Source of the DNA: Bostrychus sinensis
Taxonomy: Eukaryota; Chordata; Actinopteri; Gobiiformes; Eleotridae
Direction: 5' to 3'
Length of the DNA stretch: 64,000 nt
NCBI GenBank assembly: GCA_020698575.1
Contig: CM036246.1
Location: 1,228,501-1,292,500 of the forward strand
In this document: piece after piece, positions 29,673 to 42,294 of the stretch
How the letters are laid out: each line of letters opens with the position of its first letter
How positions within the stretch are numbered: the stretch's first letter is position 1
Position numbers and translations under genes: made by a program
Notes under the pieces: generated by a model
Seen by the model: the letters and a program-made list of their open reading frames with translations, nothing else
What the model was told of the DNA's origin: nothing
Database searches by the model: none

Positions 29673-32600
29673 ATGGGCTACTGGGACGAACCCGAGGGCA
29701 CGGCGTGTGTGGAGAAGACATGGATCACCACCAAACTGGGCACGGCGCTGGGTGAGTGCGGCCCGCGGGTCAGTGTGTGGAGGCCCGCTGCGCTCACGGA
29801 GACCTCCCGCTGTGCGCTCCAGAGAGAGACATTCACCTGCTAATGCTAATGCTAACGCTCTTAGGCAGTTTCCTGTGTACTTTTGTGCAGAGCCTAACAA
29901 TAGGGTAGGCAAGGTAGATAATTTCCTAGGGCCCAGGGCTGAATGGGGGGCCCAAGGATGGTCATTTATCTGTACAATAGTGAGCAAGCTGTTGCAGGAA
30001 CAGAAGACAAACCACTGAAGTGATGCTGCCTCGCTATTTCATAAAACAGCCTTATCTGGAAAGAAGTCAAACCATACATTATATCCTAAAATATTGTTTA
30101 CCATCAAAAATGTAGGTTTACATGTCAGAGTCACACCAGTATACAACAGAGTTCAGGAACCTACGCTGTGAAGTGACCGTTGAGCGATGTGTCTGCCATG
30201 TTTGGGTTCACAAACAGTGAAATATATCAGTGTAGCATTAGACTGCGGAATAAAAGGTCGACTAACGAGCCTTGAAACAACCCTTTTAACTGCTTTCTCA
30301 CTGTTGAATATTTTTCACTCACTAAGTATCAGAATACTTTTGTGTGAATTAACTCAAGTAGGTCCTAATTGTCTCCATTGTTTTACTGTTGTAGACAGCT
30401 TGTGTGACCACTGACCACTGATATGACGACACGTTCATACTCCAGTGATTATCTTTTAATTGACCACTAAACAGCAGTGTTATTCAGGAGCCACACACTC
30501 TGAGAACTGGAGTTACACCCAGTAACTATTTCTTTGGGGGTTTATTTAACTTATGTGTGTTGCACACAATTCTGCTCATGCACTGTGCCGCCATCAAGTG
30601 CTACAAACAGCTGTGTTATAAATCCATAACATATTCTGGAAAATGGAGATAGTTTTATTTTAAATTGACAGGATGATGCAGATGCAGGTTGTTTTACAGT
30701 CTTCCTTTATTCATTACATAACCAGATGTCAGATACCCAAGGAACCACAAGAGCAGGGCGAAAGAACCACATGTGGTTCTAAAAGCATAGGTTGCAGATG
30801 TCTGCCTTATAGCCATGGCATGACTTTCACTCATTAAGATGGTCTCAGAGCAGGAGGAAATGGGTTAAGTGAGTTTCTGGTATTGCCTATACACTGTATT
30901 TCAATCCCCCAAAAGGTCCTACTGTTTTCTTGATATTATACAATTTTCTTTTCTATTATACAAGTTTCTTTTAACAAACAGGAGTGTTTATATGTGACTG
31001 ACTCATTGGGATACATCTCTGAGTAAGATGATAGTTTCCTTACAAATGATCTTCCTCACTTCAGTTGTGTTGTGTTTTAGGCCTCGTGGGTTCGGCCTAT
31101 CACATCGTAGCCTTCCAACCTGAGTCAGCCATTGCAGCTCTACAAAGGGCCACCAGCACCACTGTCACTATGGGTAAGCCTCCCTTCACATCAGCACTGA
31201 TCTTCAGGTCCTCAAGCTCTGCATTAAAATGGACATGATTCTGTTGTGGAAATGACTGCATTGATCAGGAACACTTCACACTGCAGGGTGTGTGTGACGT
31301 TTTTGTTGTGTTCTCGTGTAGCCTCAGTGGGGGCCATCTTCGGCATGGCCACCTGTCTGAGCGCCCAGGCCCGCGATGCTCCGGATGACCCTCTCAACTA
31401 CTTCCTCGGTGGCTGTGCCTCAGGGATCTTCATGGGGGCCCGCAGTGAGTACCCCCCTCCTATACACACAGATACACAGACAGAGGTGCTGCAGAGAGCA
31501 GATATCAGCACTGTTCTAAATATTATACATTTAAAGCACACAAAGCTTGTAAGTCTACATTCTCATTTATTAAAATCCTTGATAATAAAGTCTACATGAT
31601 GCATTACAGTAGTAGAGGTTTTATTTTGTAATGGTAATATTGATTTATACTGAGCTTTCCAAGCTTCTCAAGTTTCTCAAAGCGCTTTACATGAGTCTAT
31701 TCTTCATTCACTCCTCAGTCACACTCTGCTGAGCAGTGCAGACTCTGGGGCACACTGATGGAGACGTGGCTGCCATTCTGCACCTACAGTCTCTCCAACC
31801 ACCACCAAACACACAATCGCACTAACACATGAGTATGCTAGTCAAGGTCATTTTTCGTTAATCAGAATAATCTATGTGTCTTTCCGCTGCTGATCTTTAC
31901 TCTATACGGCAGAAGGTTATAACTGTAACCTAAAACAGAAAAGCAGCCTGTCATACAGACTTTTGTATGTCATTGTAATCATCTATATTTTAATTCAGTG
32001 TGGCCAATAGTACTGCAAAATATAAGAAAAACATAAGTGTGTTCAATTATGCAGTAACAATATGAAACAAAACATTAAGACTTTATTGAGGGTAGCTCCA
32101 AGGTATTAAAAGTATTAAAAAGGTATTCAGTTTGATGTTGCCAAAATCAAGGCACTAGAGTAATAAATCAAATGGGCAGGCATTACATTTTGTTCATCTA
32201 GGTTGTAAATTGTCAATTTTTTTCAGTGTTGTACTTGTTTAAAATATATTTTAGATTAATACTTTGTAAGTAACAACAGAAATGTCTTTTTTGTGAGTTA
32301 GATGTAAATTTGGCAACAAATTATATCAATAGTAGTTTACAAATATCTTAAAGTCATCCACTCAAATGTGCTGTTATTTAGTAAGATTTTGAAAGCTAAG
32401 TCTACTGTTTACATGGCCTGCGTAATGTTGCAGGCATATTTGTTGCAAAAAACATCCCCACAATACAGTAAATGCTATTACCACTTTAATTTATGATTCC
32501 GTTTTGAGATATTTAAGGCAGAACTAGAGTTATTTCACCTGTATTAGACTTTTAAAATAAAACCAATGAGTTTCAGAGAGTAATACTGATATTTTATTAG

Positions 32601-33167
32601 TGTAAAAATTATACAGATTATTGTTCTTTTGCCAGCAATCTTGACATTACATTTTATTCTAAGTGGCATTAAAAAGTCTTAAAAAGGTCTGGAATTTCAC
32701 AAGTAAAAACCTGGAGCTCCCCTGTTTAGTACTCCTTCAACAACTTGGCACAAATATTCTCATGTGCTCCTGATGACGAGCAATCACCTGGATCAGTACT
32801 GTCCAGCTTTTACACAATTTCTCTTGTGCCTCATGTTGTGACAGTGTCATGCATAATAACCTCCTATAACATCCAAACGCACACACATTCTTCTAATCAT
32901 TTGCATAAAGCAGTCAAAACCCTGCCTATGCCGGCTAACAGAAGCCCTGTACAGTAGTCTGCTGCTGTATGCAAACAGGCTTTTATTATTAATCCAGTAA
33001 TTTCTCATTTCTTGAGAATAAGAATGAATTAACGGTTGTGAATTGTTTTTCCAGCCCACAGTGCGATGATGGGGACCTCGGCGTGTCTTGGCCTTGGTAC
33101 TTTGGCCTATTTCACAAAGATTGGGAAACAGGAGGGCTGGAGGCTGGCTGGACCCCCAAAGTTGTGA
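29673..33167 (+). CDS. ndufa11: NADH:ubiquinone oxidoreductase subunit A11 (complex I)
   Basis: Four coding exons join in phase: 29673-29751, 31081-31173, 31322-31444 and 33055-33167 (TGA), giving 135 residues (human 141). It is an accessory subunit of mitochondrial complex I in the inner membrane, related to the Tim17/22/23 family. The start MGYWDEPEGT aligns with human QYWDIPDGT. The family signature DDPLNYFLGGCASGIFMGAR lies in exon 3, and the C-terminal block ends IGKQEGW..GPPKL. Four hydrophobic stretches are visible (GLVGSAYHIVAF, ASVGAIFGMATCL, FLGGCASGIFMG, MMGTSACLGLGTLAYF). No cleavable presequence is expected in this family. The start codon is the only ATG before the conserved block. 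It is convergent with pde6d. Confidence 0.95.
31664..31830 (-). mobile_element. SINE fragment in ndufa11 intron 3
   Basis: The sequence AAGCGCTTTACA...CACTCCTCAGTCACACTC and the following body match the 3' half of the SINE at 2518-2775. The tRNA-like head is absent, so this is a truncated copy. Confidence 0.65.
31831..33054. other. Remainder of ndufa11 intron 3, no gene recognised
   Basis: A/T-rich intron without exons or recognisable elements; it ends in the polypyrimidine tract TTGTTTTTCCAG before the last exon. Confidence 0.45.
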
Positions 33168-33215
33168 GCCGGAAGAGATGGGGATGTAATATAAATATAA
33201 ATGTATAGTTTGTGT

Positions 33216-33221
33216 AATAAA
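33216..33221 (+). terminator. ndufa11 polyadenylation signal
   Basis: AATAAA occurs 49 bases after the stop codon, in an A/T-rich 3'UTR. Confidence 0.75.
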
Positions 33222-33558
33222 TGAATGAGAGATGTGAACTCATGTGGTCCCATGATTATCCCATGCTGCTCACATCCACCAGTGTGTGGCTCATGATTTT
33301 CCAGCCTGCTTCAGTTCAGGTCTCTGTGAACAGCCTTAATCTACTTAGTCTATTAATCCGGACAGCTCCCTCCTGCTCTCCAGATACACAGGTATGAGCG
33401 CACCAGAGGCTCAGAGGCCTGGGTTCACAGCTCTGTGTTATACTTCTGTCCAGCCCCCATGGAGACCAAACATGTCAGCTGTTACTTTGTGACTAATAGC
33501 ACAACCTTTCTCATCAGACAGAAACAGACCTGATACCACACACACATCTTTAGGAACT

Positions 33559-33564
33559 TTTATT
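33559..33564 (-). terminator. Probable pde6d polyadenylation signal
   Basis: AATAAA on the minus strand, about 830 bases after the pde6d stop. It implies that the 3' ends of ndufa11 and pde6d are about 300 bases apart and do not overlap. Nearer signals were not seen. Confidence 0.5.
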
Positions 33565-34395
33565 TCACAATCTATGGACATGAATGGAGGCAAGCATATT
33601 TCACACAGTAGTTGGCTAAAAATGCTAGGAGATTACCTACCACATACAAAAGAGACAGTTCACCTTTACATATTTTACAGTGAAAACTGAAGAATGGGAC
33701 AGAAGCAAAGTGTCCAGTGCCAGCCTTAACATGGGAACATACATTATCTCAGCTACAGTCATATGAATATGGAAGACAGCCAATAGGAGAAAGAGGAACC
33801 AACCAGATCAATCAAACAAACAGTATGAAGAAATAAACTCTAAATTAAAATGTCAGTGCCACACTCTGGTGACCCCTACTGTTATCAGTCTCTGACTAAA
33901 ATAAGACCGCCATCTTCCACCTTCTCAGTGTATGCAGAGGCAGAATTTCTGAAGATTCTAACAGCTTGTTCTAAAGTTAAACGGACAACTAAAAACAAGT
34001 CAGTACTATTCTGTAAACGGCGCAAAGGAACAACAAAGCCAACAGACTGAGTATGGGTTCAAATGGTGTCTTCTCTGGGGCCACTTCCAAATGGAGGCCC
34101 AGGTTGAAGTTGAATCTTTCTAAATGTGACAAATCCAAACATGGTTATTAAATCAGCCCATCTGCTACTCCGGCAGTTACTGGACACAGCTCAAGACAAA
34201 CTAAAGAGCAGTGAGACAGACAGGAATCATTGAGAAGGTCCCCTGAGTTAACAACAGAGCGAGAAAAGTCTTGTTAGAGCTGCCGTGTGCACTTCATTTT
34301 CCCAGAGGCAGACAGATCCAGACAGAAGCCCAGCCCTCCTCAGAGAAAAGCTGGTGGATTGTGGCAGTTCTGCAGCGGGACAGTGGGCAGAGGGC

Positions 34396-36386
34396 TCACA
34401 CGTAGAAGAGTCTCACTCTGGAGGTGCTGACGTGGAGGTCGTCGTCAAAGAACTTGGTCTCAATAATCACGTTCCCCCTGGAAAACACAAACACCATAAA
34501 TGTGTACATTCAGGACACAACAGTCCTTCACTCAATCTGCACTAAATTGTTATGCCACCTATCGCCATAAAGAGTTTTACACAATGCCATATTAAAACTT
34601 TAAACAGTCTTAACATTGCTTATGGTCTGCCCTTTTCCAAATGTTGCAGCATAGTTTTAGACAAATACATTTGAAAGGTTGACACCAGGCTAGCAATATG
34701 TTTTTCTGTGTGAGCGGGCATAGACGTTTTCCTCCAATAAACGAAAAATGCATACTTAATTGACCTGATCACATGTGAAAGGTCAAGCCATGAATCTACA
34801 ACTGTGTATTTGTGTACTACTGTCAACTACTACAGCTATACAACAAGACATATCAAAACTACACTTCACTACAGAGTCAGAAATAAATACTTGTTCTTAT
34901 GAAGTTACTAAAGCTGGGGAGATGATTTTTTGCACTATTTTACGACGACTCAGAGTTGTGCCAGGTCTGTACCAGTCAACACTAGTTGCAGGGAGTCGTC
35001 AGCCCAGAAATTGGTTAGTGTGGGAGGTTTAAAGACTCAACTAGACCTCAGTCTGAATCAAACATGTTAGAATTTTTTTTTTTTAATAAATGATTGTGAA
35101 TTTCTGTAATAAGGCCCTGTCAGGCCTAGGTGGTATTTAAGTATGTATTGGCTAGATAAAAAAAAAAATCTGTGTTCTATTTAAGATATTAATTAATAAA
35201 ATGCACTGGATTATTGCAGCTCTTTTTGCCTCAAATGTTACATGAGGAGTAACCAGTAGTACAACCTAAGGTCGGCTAACATTAGTAATACTACTGCAGC
35301 TTATTTAGAAACAGTTTATTCATTATTATGCCAGGAAAAGAAGTGTTTCAATAGTTTTTATTCAGACGTGTTGTGAACAGTTTAAAAACCTGCAGAGGTC
35401 CTGCTGCTCTCTGAAACTCACAGCCTGACCACTAGTGCTCTATACAGTGAAGGGGGATGACATTCGGACAAAGCCACTGGCACAGTTGTTAAATGTGTGA
35501 CCCTCAGTCTTTCAGGTCATCAGAACAAAATCTGCAGAAACCAGTCGGTTTGTGTGCGCTCCTTATCTTTTCAGAATCTGAAACGACTGGAAAAGTTGTC
35601 TAGTGTGTAGTGTAGCGTCCCCAGCTTGATGTGTGTTTTATGTAGATGGTGGGCGCCAGTTCATTAAAGCCCCACAACCAACTGATTGTTATTGATGACA
35701 AAGGTTTTCAGAAGTGCAGTCAGCTCCACGCAGAGAAAAAGAACTCACGTTAAAACATTGGCGGGCATCATCTGTGATTCAGGAGCCGCCTCGATCAAAG
35801 ACTGCCATGTGTTGGTGGAGTTGGGTATAACAAAGCCAAACTCAAAGAACCATTCTGCAAGGAAAAGACAAGCGGTTAAGCTGAAGACTCAAACTGCTGC
35901 ACACAGGCTGTACCAGAGTGAGTCATGTCACAAAGCAACATGTCACAAAGACAGCATCGCTTCAACTGTCAGTCAGAAGGTTTGTACTCCTCATCCCTAA
36001 CATTTATTTTTATTTATTTATTTATTTGAACAGGGACAGTACACATTAATAGATATTTCTGTAAATGTGCCAGTGTTAGCTACAGAGCTGATTTTCAACT
36101 GTAGTCCCTGTGCAAGATGTAAAATGCCAGCAGAAGAGAAAACCACCACCACAACATTAAAGGTTAGTGCACAAAAATACAAATAGAAATAGTAAATTAG
36201 TAAAAGTTAGTAAGCTACATAAACACTCACACACACATGTTAACATTTAACATACAGTAAAGCAACATTCAGCGTAAGCAGACAGACATGCACTGCACAT
36301 GCTACATCTAAGCAACAGTGACATAACATGAGACAAAAGACATAAGCACAAAAACAGGATGAAGAAAATAGACAGCTGATTATTGA

Positions 36387-36420
<34 letters not shown>

Positions 36421-38785
36421 ACACACAATAATAATAATTATGAATGCAGATTTGATTCTCTCATAACCATGATTTTAGCGTGTTAAAAGTTCTGTGTGTG
36501 TCAGCATTGCATGTATAAGATGGTATGGTGTTCCAAAACTGGGCAGCTTGCACTGTGAAAGCTCACTGACTGAAAGCACTTTTTTTTCTTTTTTTTTTTT
36601 TTAGGGGCACTATTAGGTTATTGGCAGTAACTGATCTAGTGAGTCTGCTCACATGTTTACAGATCACTGCTGAGTGTACAGGGAATTCTTTTCATTTAGA
36701 GATAGCGGTACATACTGACAGACCTTCTAGACACTGTCCTTTGAAGAAGACCTTCTGTTCAAGCCTGAACTTCTCCAGTTTCTCTGATGAAGAGAAGTTG
36801 AGTTCTCGCGACACAGCTTTACACTTCAGGATCTTCTTGGGGACTCGAGCTGAAAACATCCACAACATTGTTAGAGGAAACTTCATACACTCCTCTCTAA
36901 GATTGTCTGGCTATATCCCAGAAAAGGTCAGCCTAAAACCTCTAGCACTCTGGGTACCTTCATGTTCCACTCCCGGGACAGACAGGTCCTCCGTGCCCTG
37001 CCACAGTACTTTGCCCGTCTCAGCATCACGAAGGTTCATCCAGTTTCTGCCACAAATTGGTTAAGTAACAAAGGAAATCTGAGGCTGATGCACTATTAAA
37101 CATCCCAATGACACTCTCATACACAGGCCAAACTGTCACTCACTTTGATACAGCAGCACTACTGTAGACAGGAAGGAACTACATGCAATACTTTGATATT
37201 CACTCACTCACTTTGCATGTCCAAATATTGCACAATAAGGAGTTTTTAGAGAGTTACTCATTTTTTTACCATTACCTTTACTGTGCAAGTGGAAATTCAA
37301 AAGTCTCCAGTCATCATCCATTACTATATTATTTTTTGTGCAGCCCTAATAACTAAATCATAGGATGACTTGATGAGTAAAATGCATTGCCCCGGGTGGG
37401 GATGGATGTGTCTCCAGCCAGGGCCCAAGCAGATGGTGGCACAGGCTGGATAAGCTGCTGTCACTCTCAGACCTCCTCCATGTCACTCACACTTGGCTCC
37501 ACTTCATCTCAGCCTCAGCTTCTCCAAACAGAGGGAACATAGTCAGTAACAGCAGTTGCATCAGCAGTCAAAAGCAGCTCATAAGTTCGGAGTGACCATC
37601 CCCCACATGTCTCTGACTGACTGGAACCACTTCACTAATCCTCCCTTTTCTGACTGCAGCCAGTCTCTATAGACCATCACCTTTATGTTGTGGCCCGTCA
37701 TATCTTCGACATAACTCATTAAAACTGTATTTAGTCTGGAGAACAGCTCCAGCCTGAAGTGTTTCTCTGAGTAATCCTCCGGGGTAGATACAAGAGCCTA
37801 CCCATCCTCCATAATGAGCCCCAGGTGAGGCTGAAGACTCTTAAACACACTCTAGTGTTTGGCGTAGCACGCCACCATAACTGTGCCATGAGTGTGCTCT
37901 GTGCAGGCGCACTCACCACACTCACCAGTCAGACCTGGACCCACTGCAGTCTGTGCTGAGGGGACAGTAAATAATGGAAAACAACGTCATTAATAGGACT
38001 AGGTACCATTCAGATTTTTTCAATACCTGTACTTAAAGGATACCTGGTTTTCAATACCGGTGCCTGAGCGATACTTTTTCTGATACCTATGGTGAGCAAA
38101 TTCATCTTCTACAATCATAAAACACAATGATACTGAATAAAAGACCTTTTTTTTTTTGGAGCAAAATTCTTATCTGTAAGTTAAAACCAGTAGTGTGTAT
38201 GATTTATTCTGTGTTACTTATTTGAGTCATGCAAAGTAACATTAAATGTCCCTCTAGGTATTGAAGAAAAACTGCGCCCTGTCACCTTGTCTGGACATTA
38301 TTCCTCATGCACTTGTTTATAACGGCCCAGTGTAAAACACAGAGCGGGGACAGCTGCCTCTGAAACAGGTCCTGCTCCTGACACACACACACACACACAC
38401 ACACACACGACAGCCCCGAGGCGCGAGGAGAGGACACAAATGAGCTCAACACACACGCACTAACGCGCACACACAGACAGAAGCTAACCTGGCTGCTAGT
38501 AGCTTCTGTAACCCTAGCTCTTGTTTAGCTTAGAGCTACGGCCGCTCAGCCCAATAAAAGGACATAAAGCCCTAATGCTAGTCCCAGCAGCTAACTTCAC
38601 CTGACTCAGTGGGACAGTCCCGTCCAGGTGCGCCTCCATCACAGCCACAGGTGCCGGAAACAGAGCGGCATTCGGCCAAATGTAACTCCAGCGCGGTGAC
38701 AGTGAGAGGAGCTTCCAGTGAACACCAAAGGATACAGTTTGAAGCCCTTCAGTATCTCCTTGGCCCTGTCTTCGTCTGAAGACAT
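34396..38785 (-). CDS. pde6d: PDE6 delta / prenyl-binding protein (PrBP/delta)
   Basis: Five minus-strand exons join in phase: 38785-38736, 37046-36958, 36849-36724, 35854-35749 and 34477-34396 (TGA), giving 150 residues, the same length as human. It is a soluble beta-sandwich carrier that solubilises farnesylated and geranylgeranylated proteins (PDE6 subunits, Ras/Rho family, INPP5E) and delivers them to cilia and photoreceptor outer segments. Matches to the family run throughout: LNWMNLRDAETGK, RVPKKILKCKAVSRELNFSS, EWFFEFGFVIPNSTNTWQSL, and the C-terminus TKFFDDDLHVSTSRVRLFYV. The start MSSDEDRAKEILKGFKL fits the human N-terminus. Intron 1 (37047-38735) contains an unrecognised pseudogene-like frame and TE pieces. 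No defect was seen. Confidence 0.97.
36004..36570. repeat. Dispersed repeat with (AAT)n, in pde6d intron 3
   Basis: It begins with TTTATTTATTTATTTGAACA and GGGACAGTACACATTAAT, sequences I recognise from common fish interspersed repeats, and includes an AAT microsatellite at 36389-36419 and the phrase AAAGTTCTGTGTGTGTC near its end. Class not assigned; the minus-strand poly-Tyr frame at 36240-36428 is an artefact. Confidence 0.55.
37579..37950 (-). pseudogene. Unrecognised protein-like frame in pde6d intron 1
   Basis: Read from 37950 down, one frame shows a Cys-rich start (TGECGECACTEHTHGTV), then SVFKSLQPHLGLIMEDG, and after a stop at 37798-37800 an uninterrupted stretch of 73 codons (37797-37579) with normal residue composition (EDYSEKHFRLELFSRL, YVEDMTGHNIKVMVYRDWL, SEKGGLVKWFQSVRDMWG). 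There are two internal stops (near 37852 and 37798) and no start. I do not recognise the family. It could be a processed pseudogene or a piece of a transposon ORF. The neighbouring intron lacks TIRs that I could pair with it. Confidence 0.4.
38000..38110. repeat. Fragment of a DNA-transposon-like terminus
   Basis: Contains a run of TACC/GGTATT-type short inverted words (GGTACC, AATACCTG, AATACCGG, GATACC) typical of hAT-type subterminal repeats in fish. Its partner terminus was not found. Confidence 0.3.
38381..38408. repeat. (AC)n microsatellite
   Basis: Fourteen AC units in pde6d intron 1. Confidence 0.95.
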
Positions 38786-38979
38786 TTTAAATATTTTCTT
38801 AAAATAAGTACCTCACCAACTGGTACACAAATAACTTAGTAAAAAGCATAAAGTACGCGCACTTTCCTCAGGTTAACCTGGCTGCAGGTAGGAGCTGATC
38901 CGTTAATGCAATCAGCTAAATATACCTCTAACTCACAGGAGCTAGCCTAGCCTGCCTTTGACTGGCCTGTCCTTCGCCT

Positions 38980-39010
38980 CTGTCGGCCAATCACAGCGCG
39001 AAGCTTACGA
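38980..39010 (-). promoter_or_regulatory. CCAAT-type element upstream of pde6d
   Basis: GGCCAATCACAGCGCG lies about 200 bases upstream of the pde6d start codon in a CpG-rich stretch (38930-39090), matching the NF-Y consensus CCAAT. Function is inferred from sequence and position only. Confidence 0.4.
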
Positions 39011-39099
39011 GCAGAGGCGGGACTTCGAACTGGATAGAGACGCGTCACCAGGGCAACGGTGCGCAGGCGCTGCTGGGGCCTGCTCGCGAGCCTACTCTG

Positions 39100-40260
39100 T
39101 TCATGCAGCTTATTCTGAGAAGAACCGAAGGAGTACTGCAGGTTCAGGCCTTCGTCCTGGGATGAATGTGTCCGAGTACATGCCTCTGATCAGCGCATCC
39201 ATGAGTGTCAGGAAAAACACACCACTGTCTGCCCAAAGACAGGTCGAGTAACGAAGGACCAGAGCTCCCTTAACAGTCTCCCATGTGGCGTTTTGTGCTT
39301 CACTGGGATTTGGTGTAGTACGTGATACTGGTATTATCAGACTACAGCGCACAGACTGGCCCACATCCTTACATTTCCACCGGCCCCTATACGCCTGGGC
39401 AGGGGCATAACATCAGGCAGTGTAGCCAGTCCAACTGTACCAGGGCCCAGGCCATTAGAGTGGGCCTATGTTCATCTATGGTCAAGTCTGTGTTTTGAAT
39501 TCAATTTTAAATCCTGTAAAGTATGTAAACTCATAACAAAAAAGGACAATATATATATATATATATTATTTTTTTTATTTTTTTTTATTTTTTTTTCTTA
39601 AAGGTACTATAGCAGTATATATTTTTTATACTTAATAAAAATAACCCACATGTGTGCCCAAATATGAGGTAAAAATATTAGTTTTACTAATAACAATGAT
39701 ACCGCTGAGTTATTCACAAGTAAAAATATGTTTTACATAAAGTTGTTTTTGTTTACATTTTTTATTTTGGTTCTAAAACTACATCACCGATCGTCCAATC
39801 AGAAAAGAGGCCATTGTTTTGATTTAGACTGCAGTACTGTTTTCAAACCTGTATGAGCACTTGCTGCTTGCAGTACCTTTAAAATAAATACACAAACTGT
39901 AATAATAAAAAACAAATATAGTTTCACAAAATTGCCTTTAAGCAGTCGGCCCCATTTTGGCCCAAACACTGCAGGCCGACACAAAGCTGCATGTTCTCCT
40001 CTGGCCCACATAGCTCCTGTGTTCAGATTCATATTACATATTCCTGCATACATGTAGGCCTACTGCTGGTGTAATGGAGGGATGGTGGCTATTGGTGGCG
40101 GTGGAGACAAGTCAATGTGGACCAAATTAATGTGGACCAAATAAATGAAGGGCTATCACTAATTTAAAACCAGGTGAGAGAGCTGGGTGTGAGCAAAAGG
40201 AGACAGACAGTTAAAAGCAAAATATACAATTTATTAAAACAAATCTACAATTAAATAAAA
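39100..40260. other. Intergenic spacer, no gene recognised
   Basis: Contains a short (TA)n at 39550-39567, T-runs at 39570-39600, and A/T-rich sequence. A stretch near 39400 (GGGCATAACATCAGGCAG) looks like a DNA transposon end without a visible partner. No defensible exon. Confidence 0.4.
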
Positions 40261-40261
40261 G

Positions 40262-40445
40262 CTGGGGAACAGTAGCTCAGTCAGTAGAGACTCTTTTGCC
40301 CACTAACCTGAAGGTTGGTGGTTAAGGCCCTGCCATCGGTAATGCATACTGTCATTGTGTCCTTGGGCAAGTGTGACTGAGGAGTGGATGAATAATGCAC
40401 CAAACTGTAAAGTGACTTTGAGTGTCTAGACCAGTCCTATGTAAG
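40262..40445 (+). mobile_element. tRNA-derived SINE
   Basis: The head resembles a tRNA with an A box (AGTAGCTCAGTCAGTAGAG) and a decayed B box (GGTTGGTGGTTAAGGCC). The body contains CTGTCATTGTGTCCTTGGGC and the tail shares GTGACTGAGGAGTGGATGAA with the minus-strand SINEs at 2518 and 31664. It ends with a TTATTATTATTA simple repeat, as usual for such SINEs. Confidence 0.75.
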
Positions 40446-40879
40446 ACTAATCATTATTATTATTACTAAAATGACAGTTAAAAAATGTCAGAGTGGGCAG
40501 AAAGATAAAATACTATTGGGCCTTGGTCTGCGCCCCCTGGTACCAGAGTCCAGCACAACCTAGGCACAAAGCACAGCGACAGGAGGCACAAACACATTTA
40601 GTACTGGGTCAAAGACACAGGCTGTCTGGCACCAACGCGGCTGGCAGGGTTTCTCACCCTGCAGCTGCATCTTCAGAGCAATGGTCTAAAGTGGGTTACT
40701 CTAGGCTGCTCCGCCACCCCTTGAAGACCACGGCCTTCCATCATGGGTCTATGGACTTGTCCCTTACACTAGAGATTTCAGAAAAGTCTTTGCAATTTGA
40801 CGTTGAGGAACATTGTTTTTTATGGACTCTTTCACATATTGGAGAGCCTCTGCCCATCTTTACTTCTGTGAGACTCTGC

Positions 40880-42290
40880 CTCTCTAAGCAGGGGCGGATC
40901 TACAGGGGTGGCATGGAGTGGCAGCTACCACCTCTCAAAGAGCCCTTGCCACCCAGCTGCCACCCCAGCTGAATAGTTACAATACAATTTTTATCAAACA
41001 TTTTCGTGGAGAACTCTGAATTCCGAGTGTCTATGAACGCATCACAAGATGATGGTGGCCAGGTGTTCTGACGAGATGTGCTACCTTATTGAAATAAGCT
41101 ACCTCCATTCAATTTCTATTGAGCGCTAACCCCCGCCCCCACCCTAACCTTAACTATAGTAAGGGAGTGGATAGTAGGGTAGGATGTCTCGAAGGGTAGG
41201 AAAGAACTCCAGAACACGGCTGCGGCAGTCACTCTGCGCGGCTCTACCCGGAAAGTCGGCCAGTTGACAGTGGAGTTTTTGCTTCTTTAAAACAGATGAA
41301 TTGCAGCCTAAAGTCTATGAGTTGTGGAGTTGTCCTTCATCTGCCCCCTGTTCCGAGCTCCTTGTCCTTGCAGCGCACTGCACCCTTCATGTCGGCCACG
41401 CCAGTCTGCACGCAGGTGAGCTACATACTGTGGCAAGCCCCACGGGTCAAAAAACGTCCTAATTTTCACGCAAACGCACGTAAAAAAACGCGCGTAATAA
41501 CCGTACACTTCTGTTCCCCAGCGTCTTTGAACAGCGCGTAATTTACACGCGCCCCAGTTTGAACGCGCGTAAATTACTTGCGCCCCAGTTTCCCAGTGTC
41601 TTTGAACGCAGGTAAAAAGCATCCATCCCGTTCCCTTTTACAACACGCTATTGCGTAAAAAACGTGCAATGGCGTTCCTTGTTTAAATTATAATAATGAA
41701 TCCCACAATTCTCATCCTCAAATGTTTGATCTGGCAGGCTGTTCGCTGATCCACAAGAACTGTGTTTATCAGCAGCCTTCACCAGATCTGTTGTCTATTC
41801 AGCATTTAAATACAAAGCTTTGTCTTTACTAAACCCTTTTTGTAATTAGTAATAAAGCATCTAGGCCTTTTCACTTCATGACATATATTTGTGTATTTAT
41901 TTTAATATTTTTTTTCTTTCTTTTTTTCACCCATGTGTCTTGGTAGACTGTGAAATATATCCTCTGAGACAGCATCTTTTGCGACAGATAGTCTAGTGTT
42001 TATGAGAAGGATATGATATTTTTTTTGTCCAGATGGTGTCGGTTTGAATCTCACCCTGGACTTTACAAATATCTCACACATCGAGATCTATGCAACTTTT
42101 ATTGTGCCTGTCATTAACACTTAACACCCCACCACCTGACCACACTCTAAAAACACTCTGTATGCAGCTGTAATTCCTATTAAGATATTTTACTTTTAAA
42201 ATTAAATCAGAGCAAACGGTGAAGTCTTTCTATGTATTTGTGCTGCCATCTCCTGGCGCATAATGGAAACTACATCAGAGTTTATTAAAT
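40880..42290. other. Gene-free spacer with transposon-like and CpG-rich patches
   Basis: CAGGGGCGGATCTACAGG near 40890 resembles a hAT terminus. From 41440 to 41620 a CpG-rich stretch repeats the motif GCGTAAATTAC and CGCCCCAGTTT, giving spurious minus-strand frames. From 41940 onward the sequence is A/T-rich. No gene was recognised. Confidence 0.4.
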
Positions 42291-42294
42291 ATTT

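Noticed and set aside
29502..30018. Long frames on both strands over ndufa11 exon 1
   Set aside because: G/C-rich shadows of the true exon, without splice-compatible or family support.
38958..39364. Frames on both strands upstream of pde6d
   Set aside because: CpG-rich promoter-like sequence; no family match, no splice context.
41308..41622. Minus-strand frame of about 100 codons
   Set aside because: It reads a CpG-rich repeated motif (GCGTAAATTAC...); composition is not that of a protein family I know.
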